Of a DNA stretch of 41,443 nucleotides, positions 25,083-35,156 are shown one piece after another. Both the position numbers and the translations under genes were made by a program. Every line of letters begins with the position of its first letter. Within the stretch, counting starts at the first letter, position 1. A model generated the notes under the pieces. That model did not search any database. It was not told where the DNA came from and was given only the letters and a program-made list of their open reading frames with translations. The stretch comes from Nitrosomonas sp. (GTDB taxonomy: Bacteria > Pseudomonadota > Gammaproteobacteria > Burkholderiales > Nitrosomonadaceae): positions 1 to 41,443 of the forward strand of contig SSFV01000024.1 of assembly GCA_008015565.1 (NCBI GenBank), written 5' to 3'.

Positions 25083-26714
25083 ATGATTGATATTTGGCGC
25101 AAAAAATTCATCTTATCTGATTCCGATAAGCCTGCCACGATCGACGATATCCGTCCTACCGGAGCGGATCACGATGTGCTTGATCCGAAAACATTTGAAG
25201 CGATCGAGGCTGAGGCTTTATTTCGCACCATTGATCGCACGCGAACCGAAGCCGGCCGTTTGGTGTTGTATCGGTCTATTGCCCGGCCCCTGCACGATGC
25301 ACAAACGCTGCAGCAAAAGCAGATGGCATTGCGTGAATTAGCACAAAATACAGAAATTTGTGATGCTTTGGATCGCTTTATCAACAAAATAGCCGCTAAT
25401 GAAAAGACGTTGAAATATCTACTGTATGGTGAATTTTTTGGAGGTTTGGCTACAGAGGAACCAGGCAGTCGCGCCGATAAACTGGAATTTGGCGGCTATG
25501 GCTATCGCCAATATAAAGATGGCACACAATTTATAATAGACCTGGTTGACGGTATGGAAAAAATTCCATTGCCAAAATCCGAGTATTTGCGCACATTGAT
25601 TGGTACTTTCCGGGATTTTGGGCAATCCCGTATTTACGCCTTGATGAAAGGACCGGTTTATGCTGCCAGCGGCAAGTTCAAAACTAAAAAAGAAAAATCA
25701 ACGTTTGATTTGTACTCACGCTTCCAGCCTAATTTCTTTAAGCTCATGCCTACGCTCATCTTTTTTGCAGCGTCTTATGGCATTTTGTTTTTCTTTGAAA
25801 ATTTCATGCCGCAATTTAGTGCGTCTTACATCGGTTACGGTATTTTGGCACTCACTGCGCCAGTATTTCCAATTGTATTGGTAGCCATGGGTATATCCGA
25901 CCGCGATTCGATCATTTATCCATTACGCAAGCAATTTCGTGAAAATTTGGAATTGGCTAAGCTTATCGAAGCATTAGGAATGATCGATGAACTGCTGTCG
26001 TTTTATCACTATGGTCAGTCACATGCAGGCGACAAGGTATTGCCGGAAATCCTTGATGAGAAACAACATCGTTTAACTATTAGCCAAGCCAGGAATCCGC
26101 TTTTGATTGAAACAATTCCTGATTATGTGCCGAACGATATTCATCTGGACACAGACGGTCGCGTACTGATCATTACCGGTCCGAACAGCGGCGGAAAAAC
26201 CGCGTATTGCAAAACAGTGGTGCAAATCCAGCTCCTCGGGCAGATCGGCTGCTATGTTCCAGCCAGCAAAGGGTGGCTCGTTCCGGCGGAACGCATCTAT
26301 TACCAGGTTCCAGATCCTGGTCAACTTAGTGCCGCAATGGGGCGTTTTGGTCATGAATTGCAGCGCACGCGTGAAATATTCTTTAATTCCACTTCGCGCA
26401 GTCTTGTCATACTGGATGAATTATCAGAAGGCACAACGTTTGAGGAAAAAATGGCTATTTCAGAGTACATCCTAAAAGGATTCCATCAACTAGGAGCTAG
26501 TACTTTGCTTGTTACCCATAACCACGAATTATGCGAGTTATTGCAAGAAGATGGCATCGGCCGTTATCTGCAGGTTGAATTTATTCCTCAGGGTCCCACT
26601 CACCGCTTAATCGAAGGCATATCCAAAGTTAGTCACGCAGATCGCGTTGCCCATGCAATCGGATTTAGCCAGAAAGATGTGGAAGCACACATACAGCGCC
26701 AGACAGAGCGCTAA
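25083..26714 (+). CDS. MutS-family ATPase with predicted membrane segments
   Basis: This 543-residue protein ends in a MutS-type ATPase: Walker A ITGPNSGGKTAYCKT (about 362-376), SRSLVILDELSEGTTFEEK (Walker B and following loop) and LVTHNHEL. The N-terminal half resembles the MutS core/lever region (LFRTIDRTRTEAGRLVLYR), but the mismatch-reading domain of true MutS is absent. Between the two, about residues 219-280, are two strongly hydrophobic stretches (LMPTLIFFAASYGILFFF and GYGILALTAPVFPIVLVAMG) that look like membrane helices. A mismatch-repair role is therefore unlikely; its function is unknown. No ribosome site is evident at the ATG. It stands alone, divergent from the export operon and convergent with der. 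Confidence 0.8.
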   Translation: MIDIWRKKFILSDSDKPATIDDIRPTGADHDVLDPKTFEAIEAEALFRTIDRTRTEAGRLVLYRSIARPLHDAQTLQQKQMALRELAQNTEICDALDRFINKIAANEKTLKYLLYGEFFGGLATEEPGSRADKLEFGGYGYRQYKDGTQFIIDLVDGMEKIPLPKSEYLRTLIGTFRDFGQSRIYALMKGPVYAASGKFKTKKEKSTFDLYSRFQPNFFKLMPTLIFFAASYGILFFFENFMPQFSASYIGYGILALTAPVFPIVLVAMGISDRDSIIYPLRKQFRENLELAKLIEALGMIDELLSFYHYGQSHAGDKVLPEILDEKQHRLTISQARNPLLIETIPDYVPNDIHLDTDGRVLIITGPNSGGKTAYCKTVVQIQLLGQIGCYVPASKGWLVPAERIYYQVPDPGQLSAAMGRFGHELQRTREIFFNSTSRSLVILDELSEGTTFEEKMAISEYILKGFHQLGASTLLVTHNHELCELLQEDGIGRYLQVEFIPQGPTHRLIEGISKVSHADRVAHAIGFSQKDVEAHIQRQTER

Positions 26715-26775
26715 TCAGCGTGCTATGTAAACTGCCAGTTATTCCTAAGATGAAAGGATTTTAGAAGAGGAAGAA

Positions 26776-26823
26776 ATGAAAAATCAAATCAGCTATTCAG
26801 CGGAAGTATGGAAACGAGCGTAG
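26776..26823 (+). pseudogene. Truncated transposase N-terminus (IS3 OrfA-like remnant)
   Basis: An ATG with GAAGAGG just upstream encodes MKNQISYSAEVWKRA and then a stop. The SYSAEVxxRA pattern is like the first residues of IS3-family OrfA proteins (typically YSPEVRERAVR). Only 15 codons survive. The match is short, so this is a tentative call. Confidence 0.35.
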
Positions 26824-26851
26824 GCTTTCAACCCTTCCCCATTAACATCAT

Positions 26852-26940
26852 GAGATCTTTGCAAAAACCCTTTTGTGAATTTTTAATTTATTATCTTTAT
26901 TGATTAATTTTTTATGGAAATAGGGTTTTGCAAAGGTCTC
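26852..26940. mobile_element. MITE-like element with terminal inverted repeats (copy B)
   Basis: GAGATCTTTGCAAAAACCC (26852-26870) is mirrored by GGGTTTTGCAAAGGTCTC (26923-26940), with one substitution and one extra A. The A+T-rich interior encodes nothing. The ends share the pattern GAGACC(C/T)TTGCA(A/T)AAC with copy A at 9746-9856. It lies among other IS fragments. Confidence 0.65.
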
Positions 26941-26954
26941 TTTGCATTCGCGCG

Positions 26955-27002
26955 GATAATCGCATCAAAACGGTACTGTGTGATGGCATCGGTGTGTGGT
27001 TG
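26955..27002 (+). pseudogene. IS66 TnpB-like fragment
   Basis: The reading frame through these bases gives DNRIKTVLCDGIGVWL, which resembles the conserved NRMKVLVHDGxGxWL core of IS66-type accessory proteins (TnpB/Orf2). The similarity stops abruptly on the right, and on the left the MITE-like element abuts it. It cannot be functional. Confidence 0.45.
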
Positions 27003-27119
27003 AGCCCCAGTGCTAGCGCCGCTTGCCCAGGAAGCTATTGCAGCCTGGCTGGGGGAATGCGGCTAAAGAGTGGGGTGGATGGAATACAGTTAATTTAACG
27101 ACACAGAGTGACTTCGCAT

Positions 27120-28517
27120 CTATCCATATTTCTTCCGGTTGCGGCGCCGGCGGTTATGCGCGCGGCGTAATTCATCTTCAGTGGGGGGCGGTGGTTTTTT
27201 GTCAGCATAGGGATTGTGACCGACCTTGAAGTCGACGCGCAGCGGTGTACCAGTTAATTTAAAGACATTCCGGAAAGTGTTTTCGAGATAGCGCCGGTAT
27301 GTTTCCGGTACATGGTTAAGCATACTCCCATGTACGATAATGAGAGGCGGATTAGAGCCACCCTGATGGGCATAGCGCAACTTAGGGCGGGACATGCCGC
27401 CACGTGGCGGTGGATGTTTCTCTACCGCGGCAATCAATGCGCGAGTCAATTTGGGGGTGGATAAGTCCGCCATGGCAGCGGCATAAGCCCTATCAATTGA
27501 AGGTAACAGATTATTTAGGCCGGTACTGTGCAGCGCCGAAATATAGTGCAATTCTGCGAAACTTAGAAAAGCCAGCTTACGATTCAGTTCGCGTTTGACG
27601 GTATCACGTTCATATTCGTCTAGGCCATCCCATTTATTTACTGCAATGACCAGTGCACGTCCAGTTTCCAGCATAAATCCTGCAATATGCGCATCCTGAT
27701 CGGAAATTTCGTTGCGCGCATCGAGTACCAGAACTACGACATTTGCATCTTCTATTGCCTGAAGAGTTTTGATGACTGAAAATTTTTCGATAGTTTCGAA
27801 TACCTTGCCGCGGCGTCGTAAACCTGCCGTATCAATTAAGGTATAACATTTATTTTTATATTCGAAATCGATATAAATACTATCCCGTGTTGTGCCAGGT
27901 TGATCATAAGCTATGACACGCTCTTCACCGAGCAATGTGTTGATCAGTGTTGATTTCCCAACGTTAGGACGGCCAACGATGGCAATCTTGGGATGTTTGT
28001 TTGCGGGTAATTCATCTACCGTATCAGGAAATTCCGCCAATGCCCAATCGGCAAGTTCTCTGACATGCTCGCCATGCATGGCGGAAATTGCGCACGGTTC
28101 GCCCAAGCCCAATTCATAAAATTCCGCCGTAACGATAGCAGTCGCCATGCCTTCCGTTTTATTCACGACAAGTAAAATTTTTTGTCCGGATTTACGTAAT
28201 TGCTCGGCAATAATTTTGTCGTGAGCAGTTATACCTTGCCGGCCATCGACAATGAATAGCACTTTGTCGGCTTCATCTACAGCCTGCAATGTTTGCTTGG
28301 CCATGGCATGTAAAATACCTTCTTTGACAATAGGCTCAAAACCGCCCGTATCCATTACCAAATAGGGCTTATTGCCCACCTTGCCTTGGCCATAGTGGCG
28401 ATCCCGTGTCAAACCCGGAATGTCAGCTACGATCGCATCACGGCTTCGCGTCAAGCGGTTAAATAAAGTAGATTTGCCAACATTCGGCCGGCCAACCAAA
28501 ACAAGTGTGGGTTTCAT
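27120..28517 (-). CDS. der: Ribosome biogenesis GTPase Der (EngA)
   Basis: Der acts in late assembly of the 50S subunit. The 465-residue protein has the diagnostic two tandem GTPase domains: [14 protein letters not shown] (about 8-21) with DTGGF and NKTEG, and [14 protein letters not shown] (about 182-195) with [10 protein letters not shown] and NKWDG. The C-terminal KH-like domain follows ([17 protein letters not shown]), ending in a basic [10 protein letters not shown] tail. It closes the conserved cluster that begins with ndk. The gap to bamB upstream is 115 bases, so it may also have its own promoter. Confidence 0.97.
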   Translation of the reverse strand: MKPTLVLVGRPNVGKSTLFNRLTRSRDAIVADIPGLTRDRHYGQGKVGNKPYLVMDTGGFEPIVKEGILHAMAKQTLQAVDEADKVLFIVDGRQGITAHDKIIAEQLRKSGQKILLVVNKTEGMATAIVTAEFYELGLGEPCAISAMHGEHVRELADWALAEFPDTVDELPANKHPKIAIVGRPNVGKSTLINTLLGEERVIAYDQPGTTRDSIYIDFEYKNKCYTLIDTAGLRRRGKVFETIEKFSVIKTLQAIEDANVVVLVLDARNEISDQDAHIAGFMLETGRALVIAVNKWDGLDEYERDTVKRELNRKLAFLSFAELHYISALHSTGLNNLLPSIDRAYAAAMADLSTPKLTRALIAAVEKHPPPRGGMSRPKLRYAHQGGSNPPLIIVHGSMLNHVPETYRRYLENTFRNVFKLTGTPLRVDFKVGHNPYADKKPPPPTEDELRRAHNRRRRNRKKYG

Positions 28518-28632
28518 GATGTGTTACTGGATATTTGTTGTGTTTGCTCAGCGTGTGAAATGAACATAAAACTAAAAGAGTCATATTAGAGCAGAACAAA
28601 ATCGGTTAGATTCAGAAAAATGAAAATAAATA

Positions 28633-29859
28633 CTAAAATTGGGTACTAAATGCAAAAATACCACCTTTCTCAGTCTGCACCACAAATCCATCCGGTAACG
28701 CACTGGGAAAAGTTTTAATAAGACTGCCATCGGTAGCTGAGCGGGCAATTAACGAACCATCATAATTGCGTAATAAATTGACAAAGCCTTGATCATCCGC
28801 AACGACTACATATTGTCCTTGAATAAGAGGGCGCGTTAATTTTTTACTGCCGAGTTTACTTTGTTTCCACATCGTGGCACCGCTGATCAAGTCATACGCA
28901 GCGACGATTCCTTTTTCTTCCGTGACATAAAGATAATCTTTGTCCATCGCCAAACCGGCGCTGCTGGACGATTCTCTTGACCATATTTGAGCCCCGTCAT
29001 TGATGGCAAAACAGGCTGCGCGGCCTTGGTAAGCAACGGTGCAAACAAACTGATTGTTCACAACCGGGGAGCTGGTGATATCGGTTATACGTTCCAGCTC
29101 TGTTACGCCACGAGGCTGGGACACAATGGCTTCCCAACCGATATTGCCGTTGAACAAACTCATCGCTACTAATTTCCCGCCTGGGAAACCGGCAAAAACA
29201 GCGCCATGTGCCAATGTCACACCTGCCGGGCTACGTACGGTGAGAGAGGGCGTAGCACCTTGATAAACCCATTTTCGTGTCCCGTCAATTGCATCCAGTC
29301 CGAATATCCGCCCGTCAACGGTTCGAACTACGACAATATTATTTTGCACTTGTGGTGAACTCAAAATTTCACTGGTTACCAGCGCTTGCCATACAGCATG
29401 TCCAGATTCGTTATAAGCGAATACTTCTCCTTTAAAAGTGCCGATAAGTATTAGTCCTTCACCAACACCGATTCCTGCAGAAAAATTGTTTTTGGTTTTT
29501 ATTTGCCAAACTTTGTTACCTGTTGCTGCTTCGTATCTTGTTAATTTTCCTTCTTCATCGGCAACATACAATGAACCGTTGTCATAAACCGGAAGAAATG
29601 ATGCCAACCGGCTTTCACTATTTTTTTCCTTCCATTTCAAGGGGATTTTTTCAACCGCTTTCAGTGCATCGAGTTCTTCTTTTTCATAAACGATCGCCTC
29701 ATCTTTTGCGAAAAAATCCGAAATCCCCGTACTCATAGACTCGATAATCCGTAAATCAAACGGGTTTGTCATACTGCTGCAACCCCATAGCAGAAAAATG
29801 ACTGCTGTTGTTACGAAGTAACTTCGCCAAAATTTCGCAAACTTCAATGAAATGATCAC
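28633..29859 (-). CDS. bamB: Outer-membrane assembly lipoprotein BamB
   Basis: BamB is a periplasm-facing lipoprotein of the BAM complex that inserts beta-barrel proteins. The 408-residue product has a signal ending in the lipobox LLWGC (Cys27). It then has repeated beta-propeller blades of the PQQ type, each with a Trp-containing strand (GNKVWQIKTK, GHAVWQALV, GTRKWVYQG, NIGWEAIV, GAQIWSRES, GATMWKQSK). The usual position next to yfgM and der supports the name. It starts eight bases after the yfgM stop. Confidence 0.93.
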   Translation of the reverse strand: MIISLKFAKFWRSYFVTTAVIFLLWGCSSMTNPFDLRIIESMSTGISDFFAKDEAIVYEKEELDALKAVEKIPLKWKEKNSESRLASFLPVYDNGSLYVADEEGKLTRYEAATGNKVWQIKTKNNFSAGIGVGEGLILIGTFKGEVFAYNESGHAVWQALVTSEILSSPQVQNNIVVVRTVDGRIFGLDAIDGTRKWVYQGATPSLTVRSPAGVTLAHGAVFAGFPGGKLVAMSLFNGNIGWEAIVSQPRGVTELERITDITSSPVVNNQFVCTVAYQGRAACFAINDGAQIWSRESSSSAGLAMDKDYLYVTEEKGIVAAYDLISGATMWKQSKLGSKKLTRPLIQGQYVVVADDQGFVNLLRNYDGSLIARSATDGSLIKTFPSALPDGFVVQTEKGGIFAFSTQF

Positions 29860-29867
29860 GCTAACTA

Positions 29868-30506
29868 TTATTCTGATTCACCCAATGCATCTAACTTCAT
29901 CTGTACGATATTGTAGTAATTGTTATTTTTGCTAAGCTTATCAATGGCAGCCTGGTAGCTAAGGCGTGCCTCTGAAATTTTCTTGGCGGCAGCCAAGATG
30001 TCTGCTTTACGGTCCAAATACAATCCCGCGAAGGTTTCACCGTGCTGGATACTCAATATCCGGAGTGCCTCATCATATTTTTCTTCGTCCAATAAAATGC
30101 CGGCAATTCTTAGCCGTGCGATATCATGCAATGCTGTTTCTTTTGCATGATCAATCACCCACTGAAGATTTTGTATGGCATGTTTGCTGTCGCCTGCCTC
30201 AATATCTGCTTGCGCTGCAATGAATGCGGCTCGGGAAGCATAGCCGGAAGATGGGAAACCTTCGGTTAGCAGCTGTGCTGCATCATTTATCTTTGCCGCC
30301 TCGTTCGAAGCTTTAACTTGCAGCAGCAATGCGTACAAATCGGCAGCCTGTTTTGCTTGCTGCTGCTGATAGTATTTCCACAATTGCGTGCCGCCAATGC
30401 TCACGAGAAAGGCTGTTAATAAGATGGTAATAACGGTACTATACTTATCCCACCAATTCTTGATGCTATCAATTTTTTCCTGTTCTTCGAGATTATAAGT
30501 TGCCAT
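29868..30506 (-). CDS. yfgM: YfgM-like tetratricopeptide membrane protein
   Basis: This 212-residue protein has a short cytoplasmic N-terminus (NLEEQEKIDSIKNWWDKY), one membrane helix (about 24-43) and a periplasmic helical repeat domain rich in Ala and Lys. This is the layout of YfgM, an ancillary partner of the SecYEG translocon and of PpiD. Its place between hisS and bamB is conserved in proteobacteria. It ends eight bases before bamB and starts 89 bases after the hisS stop. Confidence 0.88.
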   Translation of the reverse strand: MATYNLEEQEKIDSIKNWWDKYSTVITILLTAFLVSIGGTQLWKYYQQQQAKQAADLYALLLQVKASNEAAKINDAAQLLTEGFPSSGYASRAAFIAAQADIEAGDSKHAIQNLQWVIDHAKETALHDIARLRIAGILLDEEKYDEALRILSIQHGETFAGLYLDRKADILAAAKKISEARLSYQAAIDKLSKNNNYYNIVQMKLDALGESE

Positions 30507-30595
30507 TGCCTGTTCCTGAATAAATTGTAGATCGATAAAAATTCAAAAAATGCTTTATTGTCAAATGCAATACTAAGATTTACACACGGATGGCA

Positions 30596-31855
30596 TTACT
30601 TACCCACCAAATCAGCGACTGCAGCCAGCTTAACGCTAGCTTGTTCCGTGGGTTCCCGTAGCGGTTTAAGCATAACTTCTTGCGTATTGACTTCGTTATC
30701 GCCAATAATTAATGCATAACGGGCACCCGTTGCATCTGCTTTTTTCATTTGTGCTTTGAAACTGCCTCCGCCGCAGTGCATGGTCACATTCAATCCCTTA
30801 GAACGAAGTAATTCCGCACATTTCCCCGCATAATCCATAGCTTGCTCACCATGATGCACAACATAAATATCCGGTACAGGTTGCAGTATTTCATTGCCAT
30901 TTTCTTGCATAAGTGCGAGCAATCTTTCAATTCCCATAGCAAAACCGCAAGCTGGTGCTGATTTTCCGCCTATCTGCGCAACGAGACCATCGTACCGTCC
31001 ACCTGCGCAAACTGTTCCTTGGGCGCCTAGTTTATCAGTAACCCATTCAAATACCGTGCGATTGTAATAGTCGAGACCCCTCACCAAACGCAAATTAATG
31101 TCAAAAATGACACCTTGTTCACGCAATATATGTTGCAAGGACTCAAAATGAATGCAGGATTCTTCATCCAAGTCGTCAATAAGCTTAGGTGCATTTTCAA
31201 TGATTTCCTGCATTCGAGGATTCTTGCTATCCAATATGCGCAATGGATTAGTATGCAAACGCCGCAATGAATCTTCGTCAAGTCTATCCTGATTTAATTC
31301 AAAATACTTGATCAATCGCGCACGATGCCGCACCCGCGATTCGCTATCCCCAAGCGTGCTAATTTCCAGACGAAGACCGGATATGCCAAGTAATTCCCAT
31401 AAACGCGAACACATGATAATCAGTTCTGCATCGATGTCCGGTCCAGCATAACCCAATGCCTCGACGCCTACCTGATGGAACTGGCGATAGCGTCCTTTCT
31501 GAGGCCGCTCATGCCTGAACATCGGGCCTGCATAATATAGCCTCTGTGGGCCAGCATATAATAGATTATGCTCGATTGCAGCGCGTACACATGATGCGGT
31601 GCCTTCAGGACGCAAGGTCAAACTGTCATTATTGAGATGATCGATGAAGGTATACATCTCCTTTTCAACGATATCAGTAACTTCACCAATCGATCGAACG
31701 AATAAATCAGTTTGTTCTACAATCGGTGTCCGGATATTGCGATAGCCATAGGCGGCGAGCCATTGATGAACGATCTGTTCAAAATGTATCCATAAATGAG
31801 ACTCATCCGGCAAAATGTCGTTCATGCCGCGAATCGCTTTTACACTATTAGCCAT
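30596..31855 (-). CDS. hisS: Histidyl-tRNA synthetase
   Basis: HisS is a class II synthetase that charges tRNA-His. The 419-residue protein shows the class II and His-specific motifs: [15 protein letters not shown] with [45 protein letters not shown] (motif 2), [22 protein letters not shown] and [10 protein letters not shown] (motif 3), followed by an anticodon-binding domain. The ATG overlaps the ispG stop in a TGATG, so translation is coupled. Confidence 0.97.
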   Translation of the reverse strand: MANSVKAIRGMNDILPDESHLWIHFEQIVHQWLAAYGYRNIRTPIVEQTDLFVRSIGEVTDIVEKEMYTFIDHLNNDSLTLRPEGTASCVRAAIEHNLLYAGPQRLYYAGPMFRHERPQKGRYRQFHQVGVEALGYAGPDIDAELIIMCSRLWELLGISGLRLEISTLGDSESRVRHRARLIKYFELNQDRLDEDSLRRLHTNPLRILDSKNPRMQEIIENAPKLIDDLDEESCIHFESLQHILREQGVIFDINLRLVRGLDYYNRTVFEWVTDKLGAQGTVCAGGRYDGLVAQIGGKSAPACGFAMGIERLLALMQENGNEILQPVPDIYVVHHGEQAMDYAGKCAELLRSKGLNVTMHCGGGSFKAQMKKADATGARYALIIGDNEVNTQEVMLKPLREPTEQASVKLAAVADLVGK

Positions 31856-33093
31856 CAGACAGCTTTTCTCGGATATTTCTCGCTAACGTATTTGTCAATG
31901 ATCTGGCGAAATTCATTGGCGATATTGTCACCTTTAAGCGTCACAGTTTTTTGCCCGTCGACGAATACCGGCGCCACCGGATTCTCACCTGAGCCTGGCA
32001 AGCTGATACCGATATTGGCATGCTTGCTTTCACCCGGCCCGTTCACCACGCATCCCATGACTGCCAATGACATATTTTCAACCCCTTCATATTGCTCACG
32101 CCATACAATCATTTCATCACGTACATACGCTTGAATGTTTTCCGCCAGTTCCTGGAAATAAGTACTCGTGGTACGGCCACACCCGGGACAAGCCGCCACG
32201 AGTGGAACAAATGCCCGCAAACCCATCGTTTGTAAAATTTCCTGTGCAACAATAACTTCCCGTGAGCGCGTTCCACCCGGCTCCGGCGTCAGGGAAATGC
32301 GGATAGTATCGCCAATACCTTCCTGCAGGAGTACTGCCAATGCCGCAGTCGATGCCACAATACCTTTCGAACCCATACCGGCCTCTGTTAATCCCAGATG
32401 CAGAGCATAATCGCAACGTGAAGCCAACTCGCGATATACCATGATTAAATCTTGCACACCGCTGACCTTGCAAGACAACACAATTTTATTGCGTTGAAGA
32501 CCGATTTCCTCGGCCTTGGCCGCACTTTCCAGCGCAGACGTAATCAATGCTTCGCGCATAACATACTTAGCATCTTGTGGATCACTGGAAGCTGCATTTT
32601 CATCCATGATGCGCGCCAGCATTTCAGGATCGAGACTGCCCCAATTAACACCGATACGTACCGGCTTATCATATTTACAGGCAGTTTCAATAAGGGTAGT
32701 GAATTGCTCATCGCGTTTTCTGCCATGTCCGACATTACCCGGATTGATACGGAATTTTGCTAAAGCTTTGGCGCATTCCGGGTAGCTTGTCAATAGCTTG
32801 TGGCCATTGAAATGAAAATCACCGACCAATGGTACGTGACAGCCGATATCGTCCAGACGAGCACGAATTCCTGGCACAGCGCTTGCTGCTTCCATCGAAT
32901 TAACGGTGATACGCACCAACTCGGAACCTGCGCGCGCCAATTGTGCAACTTGCTCAGTAGTCGCTATCTCATCCACCGTATCGGTATTCGTCATTGATTG
33001 CACTACAACCGGTGCGCCGCCACCAATCATTACCGTTCCAACCCGAACGCCTACACTCGGTCGGCGGCGTATAGAAAAACTGTTTTCAGACAT
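31855..33093 (-). CDS. ispG: 4-hydroxy-3-methylbut-2-enyl-diphosphate synthase IspG
   Basis: IspG catalyses the penultimate step of the non-mevalonate isoprenoid pathway, reducing MEcPP to HMBPP with a 4Fe-4S cluster. The 412-residue protein has the N-terminal barrel ([23 protein letters not shown]) and the C-terminal cluster domain with cysteines in [11 protein letters not shown] (about 299-309) and [11 protein letters not shown] (about 343-353). Its position between rodZ and hisS is standard. The gap to rodZ is 36 bases. Confidence 0.96.
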   Translation of the reverse strand: MSENSFSIRRRPSVGVRVGTVMIGGGAPVVVQSMTNTDTVDEIATTEQVAQLARAGSELVRITVNSMEAASAVPGIRARLDDIGCHVPLVGDFHFNGHKLLTSYPECAKALAKFRINPGNVGHGRKRDEQFTTLIETACKYDKPVRIGVNWGSLDPEMLARIMDENAASSDPQDAKYVMREALITSALESAAKAEEIGLQRNKIVLSCKVSGVQDLIMVYRELASRCDYALHLGLTEAGMGSKGIVASTAALAVLLQEGIGDTIRISLTPEPGGTRSREVIVAQEILQTMGLRAFVPLVAACPGCGRTTSTYFQELAENIQAYVRDEMIVWREQYEGVENMSLAVMGCVVNGPGESKHANIGISLPGSGENPVAPVFVDGQKTVTLKGDNIANEFRQIIDKYVSEKYPRKAV

Positions 33094-33129
33094 AATTAAT
33101 ATATTGAGATCAAAAAATTACAAACATTC

Positions 33130-34371
33130 TTATTCGAGGGTGAAGCGTGCTGTACCGTCTTGTTTTTTGTAGGAAGATAGATCAATTTCAATATCATTAT
33201 AGGTGAGATTGACTCCGGCTACATTGCCTAACACAATCGAAAATGGTTTTTTGCCGGTGATAACTTGTTCGCTGCCACCCTTTCTGATCTGTTCCAGTAT
33301 GGTTACTTGGTTTCCATCAACTATTTTGACCCACGAATCCGCAGTGAATCTAAAATATAAACTACCCGTGTCACCGGATAAGCCGGACGAAGGTTCCTCG
33401 AGGTTCGAGCTATCAACTCTATTTTCAATCGGAATTGCTAGCGTTTCGGTTTTTGTTTCTGCTTCCATTTGGCTTTTTTCAAAAATTATTGGCGTATTAA
33501 CTTCCGGAGCTTTGTCGGACGGAATATTTGTGATAGTTGTTACCGTTGATGACAAAGGCAATTGTATTTCAACTGACGCTTTCTTATCACCAGCCATATT
33601 GCCCGGCTGGCTAGTACTATCGCCAGTACCTTTATTCCAATAACCTTTGTCCGATAAAAAATAAACGCTTAGGATTGCAGCAAATAAGCTTATTGTAATA
33701 ATCAATCTGTTATTGCCAGAACTTGAGCGGGTTGAAGAAAATGACAACTGTTTGTTCCTTAGCGGGGTACGCTCATAAGTCGATTTTATCGCAATGGGTT
33801 CAGGGAGCATTTGTAAAAGCGGCTCAGAGTTTAACTGCATCAGGTTAGCGTAGTTGCGGACGAATCCCCGTAAAAATGTACGTCCAGGCAATTTTTCAAA
33901 ATCTTCTCTTTCAATTGCTTCTACTTGCTGAACCGAGAGACGCAGCTGCCGGGATACATCGTCTACGCTCAAACCTTTGGCCATCCGTGCTTTGCGCAAC
34001 AAATGACCGACACTTTGCACAACGCTTGAAGCATTTAAATCATTTAAGCCGCCGCTAACATGTCCGGAATCAGAATTTGCATACAATATTTCACGATCAT
34101 TTCCCGCAATATGATCGATCCTTGGTTCATTCTGGCCGACGGGAATTTCGCCGGAGCCGTTATTCTGCTCTACGCTCAACGATACCGTATTTTCATCGGA
34201 TGATAATGCGGCATTCTGATCCATCGTTAAATCATGCCGGGTATGCTTATTAATATTGTCATGTTCGTTTTGTAACAAATAATTGCTTATCGTTGAGTTC
34301 ATATCAATACGTTCTGCCCTACCACCCGAAAACTGATCATTGCTGCCACTGGTTTGATTTATATTGTTCAT
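33130..34371 (-). CDS. rodZ: RodZ-type cytoskeletal HTH/membrane protein with long N-terminal extension
   Basis: RodZ links the MreB cytoskeleton to the wall-synthesis machinery. The 413-residue protein contains the HTH domain (VGHLLRKARMAKGLSVDDVSRQLRLS, about 119-144, to FVRNYANLMQL), one membrane helix (about 221-240), a Ser/Thr/Pro-rich linker and a C-terminal beta domain (DTGSLYFRFTADSWVKI to FSIVLGNVAGVNLTYND). What is odd is the first ~115 residues: polar, Asn/Asp/Ser-rich and presumably disordered, whereas RodZ usually starts close to its HTH. The ATG at 34371 overlaps the pilW stop (TAATG), which supports the long form; internal ATGs (for example MNSTISNY) are alternatives with no better ribosome site. 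Confidence 0.85.
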   Translation of the reverse strand: MNNINQTSGSNDQFSGGRAERIDMNSTISNYLLQNEHDNINKHTRHDLTMDQNAALSSDENTVSLSVEQNNGSGEIPVGQNEPRIDHIAGNDREILYANSDSGHVSGGLNDLNASSVVQSVGHLLRKARMAKGLSVDDVSRQLRLSVQQVEAIEREDFEKLPGRTFLRGFVRNYANLMQLNSEPLLQMLPEPIAIKSTYERTPLRNKQLSFSSTRSSSGNNRLIITISLFAAILSVYFLSDKGYWNKGTGDSTSQPGNMAGDKKASVEIQLPLSSTVTTITNIPSDKAPEVNTPIIFEKSQMEAETKTETLAIPIENRVDSSNLEEPSSGLSGDTGSLYFRFTADSWVKIVDGNQVTILEQIRKGGSEQVITGKKPFSIVLGNVAGVNLTYNDIEIDLSSYKKQDGTARFTLE

Positions 34372-35156
34372 TATCTAATTTTTCCTTCTCGAATAGCTGC
34401 TGCTTCTCTGGAATCTGGGAAATGCTTTTGTAATTGAAAAATATAACTATCAGTTGTTAACTGATCACCTATTGCCTGCTCAATTTGTATCGCTAAAAAT
34501 AAGCTTTCAGGCGTTGAGGCGTTGCTTTGTAAAAAATCGGTAAGCCTGGATCTTGCGTTCATGTGGTTACCGCGTTGAAAATCAATATCGATTAATCCTA
34601 CTATAGCTGGAGGATATTTTGGTTGAATGATTAATGCTTTCTGCAAGAAGGCTTCCGCTACGTCATAATTTTGGCGCTTAACCTCGCAAAGCCCTGCATT
34701 GGCAAATGCCATTTCCGGGGTTGTATAGAGCGGATCTTGGGTTGCTGTAATAAAATGACTGATGGCTTGATCCATGCGCTGCGGGAAACGTTGGCACAAA
34801 AACCATCCATAATTATTATTGATTTCAGAATTTTTAGGTGCTAATCGAATCGCCTTATCGAAGCTATCAAGCGCTTTATTATTTTCATTAAGCGTCATAT
34901 TCACTAAGCCTAATACATTATATGCGAGCGCATAATTGGATTGAGCGTTTAATGCTTCTGAAATTTCTTCCAAAGCCACATCCAACTGTCCTCTGTTGAA
35001 ATATTCAGCAGCTAATTCAGTGTGAATTTTTGCACTTAAATGAGCTCGCTCTGATCTGGCTTGGCTTGATATTCCATTGTCGACCGGCTGCTGCACACAA
35101 GCTGTCAATATAACCTGTAAAAACATCAGAAAACAAGTCAAGTGAATTTTATTCAC
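34371..35156 (-). CDS. pilW: Type IV pilus biogenesis/stability lipoprotein PilW (PilF)
   Basis: PilW is an outer-membrane lipoprotein that helps the PilQ secretin assemble. The 261-residue protein has a lipobox ILTAC (Cys20) and about six tetratricopeptide repeats; the clearest are [43 protein letters not shown] and [12 protein letters not shown]. The start is a GTG that overlaps the rlmN stop by four bases (GTGA). No other pilus gene is in the window; the rlmN-pilW-rodZ order is conserved. Confidence 0.92.
   Translation of the reverse strand: MNKIHLTCFLMFLQVILTACVQQPVDNGISSQARSERAHLSAKIHTELAAEYFNRGQLDVALEEISEALNAQSNYALAYNVLGLVNMTLNENNKALDSFDKAIRLAPKNSEINNNYGWFLCQRFPQRMDQAISHFITATQDPLYTTPEMAFANAGLCEVKRQNYDVAEAFLQKALIIQPKYPPAIVGLIDIDFQRGNHMNARSRLTDFLQSNASTPESLFLAIQIEQAIGDQLTTDSYIFQLQKHFPDSREAAAIREGKIR

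Larger units (their letters stand above)
26715..27119. other. Gap holding remnants of insertion sequences
   Basis: This 405-base region between the convergent MutS-like and der genes contains no intact gene. It holds a truncated transposase start (26776-26823), a MITE-like element (26852-26940) and a fragment resembling IS66 TnpB (26955-27002). The remainder to 27119 shows nothing I recognise. Confidence 0.6.

Noticed and set aside
26941-27119. Intact transposase gene in the gap before der
   Set aside because: Only a 16-residue TnpB-like fragment can be read; the flanking frame loses similarity at once.
33203-33643. 146-codon plus-strand open frame
   Set aside because: It is antisense to rodZ, whose own frame has clear HTH, membrane and C-terminal domains.
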